Translations under genes and position numbers: made by a program
In this document: in pieces, positions 63,028 to 64,000 of the stretch
Layout of the letters: every line of letters starts with the position of its first letter
How positions within the stretch are numbered: position 1 is the first letter of the stretch
Assembly (NCBI RefSeq): GCF_052324685.1
Contig: NC_135222.1
Location: forward strand, 17,132,373-17,196,372
DNA: 64,000 nt
Origin: Brachyhypopomus gauderio
Taxonomy: Eukaryota > Chordata > Actinopteri > Gymnotiformes > Hypopomidae
Reading direction: 5' to 3'
The notes under the pieces: model-generated
Told to the model about the DNA's origin: nothing
Databases searched by the model: none
Seen by the model: the letters and a program-made list of their open reading frames with translations, nothing else

Positions 63028-63938
63028 GTGAGTGTTGTGAGCTGAGTGTGTTGTGAGGTGGGTGTGTTGTCAGGTGAGAGAGTTGTGAGGTGAGTGTGTT
63101 GTGAGGTGAATGTGTTGTCAGGTGAGAGAGTTGTGAGGTGAATGTGTTGTCAGGTGAGAGAGTTGTGAGGTGAGTGTGTTGTCAGGTGAGAGAGTTGTGA
63201 GGTGAGTGTGTTGTCAGGTGAGAGAGTTGTGAGGTGAATGTGTTGTCAGGTGAGAGAGTTGTGAGGTGGGTGTGTTGTCAGGTGAGAGAGTTGTGAGGTG
63301 AGTGTGTTGTCAGGTGAGAGAGTTGTGAGGTGGGTGTGTTGTCAGGTGAGAGAGTTGTGAGGTGAGTGTGTTGTGAGGTGAATGTGTTGTCAGGTGAGAG
63401 AGTTGTGAGGTGAGTGTGTTGTGAGGTGAATGTGTTGTCAGGTGAGAGAGTTGTGAGGTGAGTGTGTTGTCAGGTGAGAGAGTTGTGAGGTGAGTGTGTT
63501 GTCAGGTGAGAGAGTTGTGAGGTGAGTATGTTGTGAGGTGAATGTGTTGTCAGGTGAGAGAGTTGTGAGGTGAATGTGTTGTCAGGTGAATGTGTTGTCA
63601 GGTGAGAGAGTTGTGAGGTGGGTGTGTTGTCAGGTGAGAGAGTTGTGAGGTGAGTGTGTTGTGAGGTGAATGTGTTGTCAGGTGAGAGAGTTGTGAGGTG
63701 AGTGTGTTGTGAGGTGAATGTGTTGTCAGGTGAGAGAGTTGTGAGGTGAGTGTGTTGTCAGGTGAGAGAGTTGTGAGGTGAGTGTGTTGTCAGGTGAGAG
63801 AGTTGTGAGGTGAGTGTGTTGTCAGGTGAGAGAGTTGTGAGGTGGGTGTGTTGTCAGGTGAGAGAGTTGTGAGGTGAGTGTGTTGTCAGGTGAGAGAGTT
63901 GTGAGGTGAGTGTGCTGTCAGGTGAATGTGTTGTCAGA
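63028..63938 (+). repeat. Splice-donor-like minisatellite after mcf2l2 exon 2
   Basis: The array starts directly at the donor of the exon ending at 63027. A unit of about 32 bp (TGTGTTGTCAGGTGAGAGAG plus TTGTGAGGTGAG) repeats for about 0.9 kb. Variant units replace TCAGG by TGAGG. By my hand count about 23 copies contain the perfect octamer CAGGTGAG, identical to the genuine junction TCAG|gtgag. The array ends near 63938, and unique sequence runs to the window end. Confidence 0.95.
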
Positions 63939-64000
63939 TGATGTAACGAGTGGGCTAAGCAGGCATGACGCAAATGCAGGATTTGGAAGAGTTTATTAAA

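Overview
The window is vertebrate nuclear DNA, almost certainly from a ray-finned fish. Genes are split into short exons with GT-AG (sometimes GC-AG) introns. There is a tRNA-derived SINE and several inverted-repeat elements of teleost type, and unusually dense (CA)n/(TG)n and minisatellite DNA. I cannot name the species. I identified genes by translating exons, checking splice phase across every junction, and comparing with human proteins recalled from memory. No database was searched.

Layout: (1) 1-25.8 kb, + strand: anos1 (anosmin-1, Kallmann syndrome gene). Exon 1 lies upstream of the window, and 12 coding exons run from 800 to 24797. Its introns carry a nested transposon complex (13886-15756), a 27-bp minisatellite and a G-rich minisatellite. 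(2) 27.2-33.2 kb, + strand: senp5, a SUMO protease of the SENP3/5 group, with an apparent CpG-rich promoter, a non-coding exon 1 and a minisatellite of about 1.2 kb in an intron. (3) 33.7-35.4 kb, - strand: ncbp2 (nuclear cap-binding protein 20), convergent with senp5. (4) 35.7-48.6 kb, + strand: phka2 (phosphorylase kinase alpha regulatory subunit, liver type), 31 coding exons including a 14-codon candidate cassette, divergent from ncbp2. (5) 50.4 kb to the window end, + strand: the 5' part of mcf2l2 (Dbl-family RhoGEF). It has two alternative first coding exons joining a common exon that opens the SEC14-like domain, and it continues beyond the window.

The genes do not form a pathway. Human SENP5, NCBP2 and MCF2L2 lie on 3q27-q29, while ANOS1 and PHKA2 lie on Xp22, so the window interleaves two human synteny blocks. 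I found no prokaryotic-style system, viral gene, CRISPR array, or tRNA/rRNA gene. The most interesting signals concern splicing and repeats: three phase-proven GC-AG introns in three genes; tandem repeats that start at or within about 60 bp of 5' splice sites, including an array of about two dozen perfect CAGGTGAG donor look-alikes after the last mcf2l2 exon; 3' splice sites in phka2 whose upstream tract is (TG)n or pure poly-C; and alternative first exons of mcf2l2.
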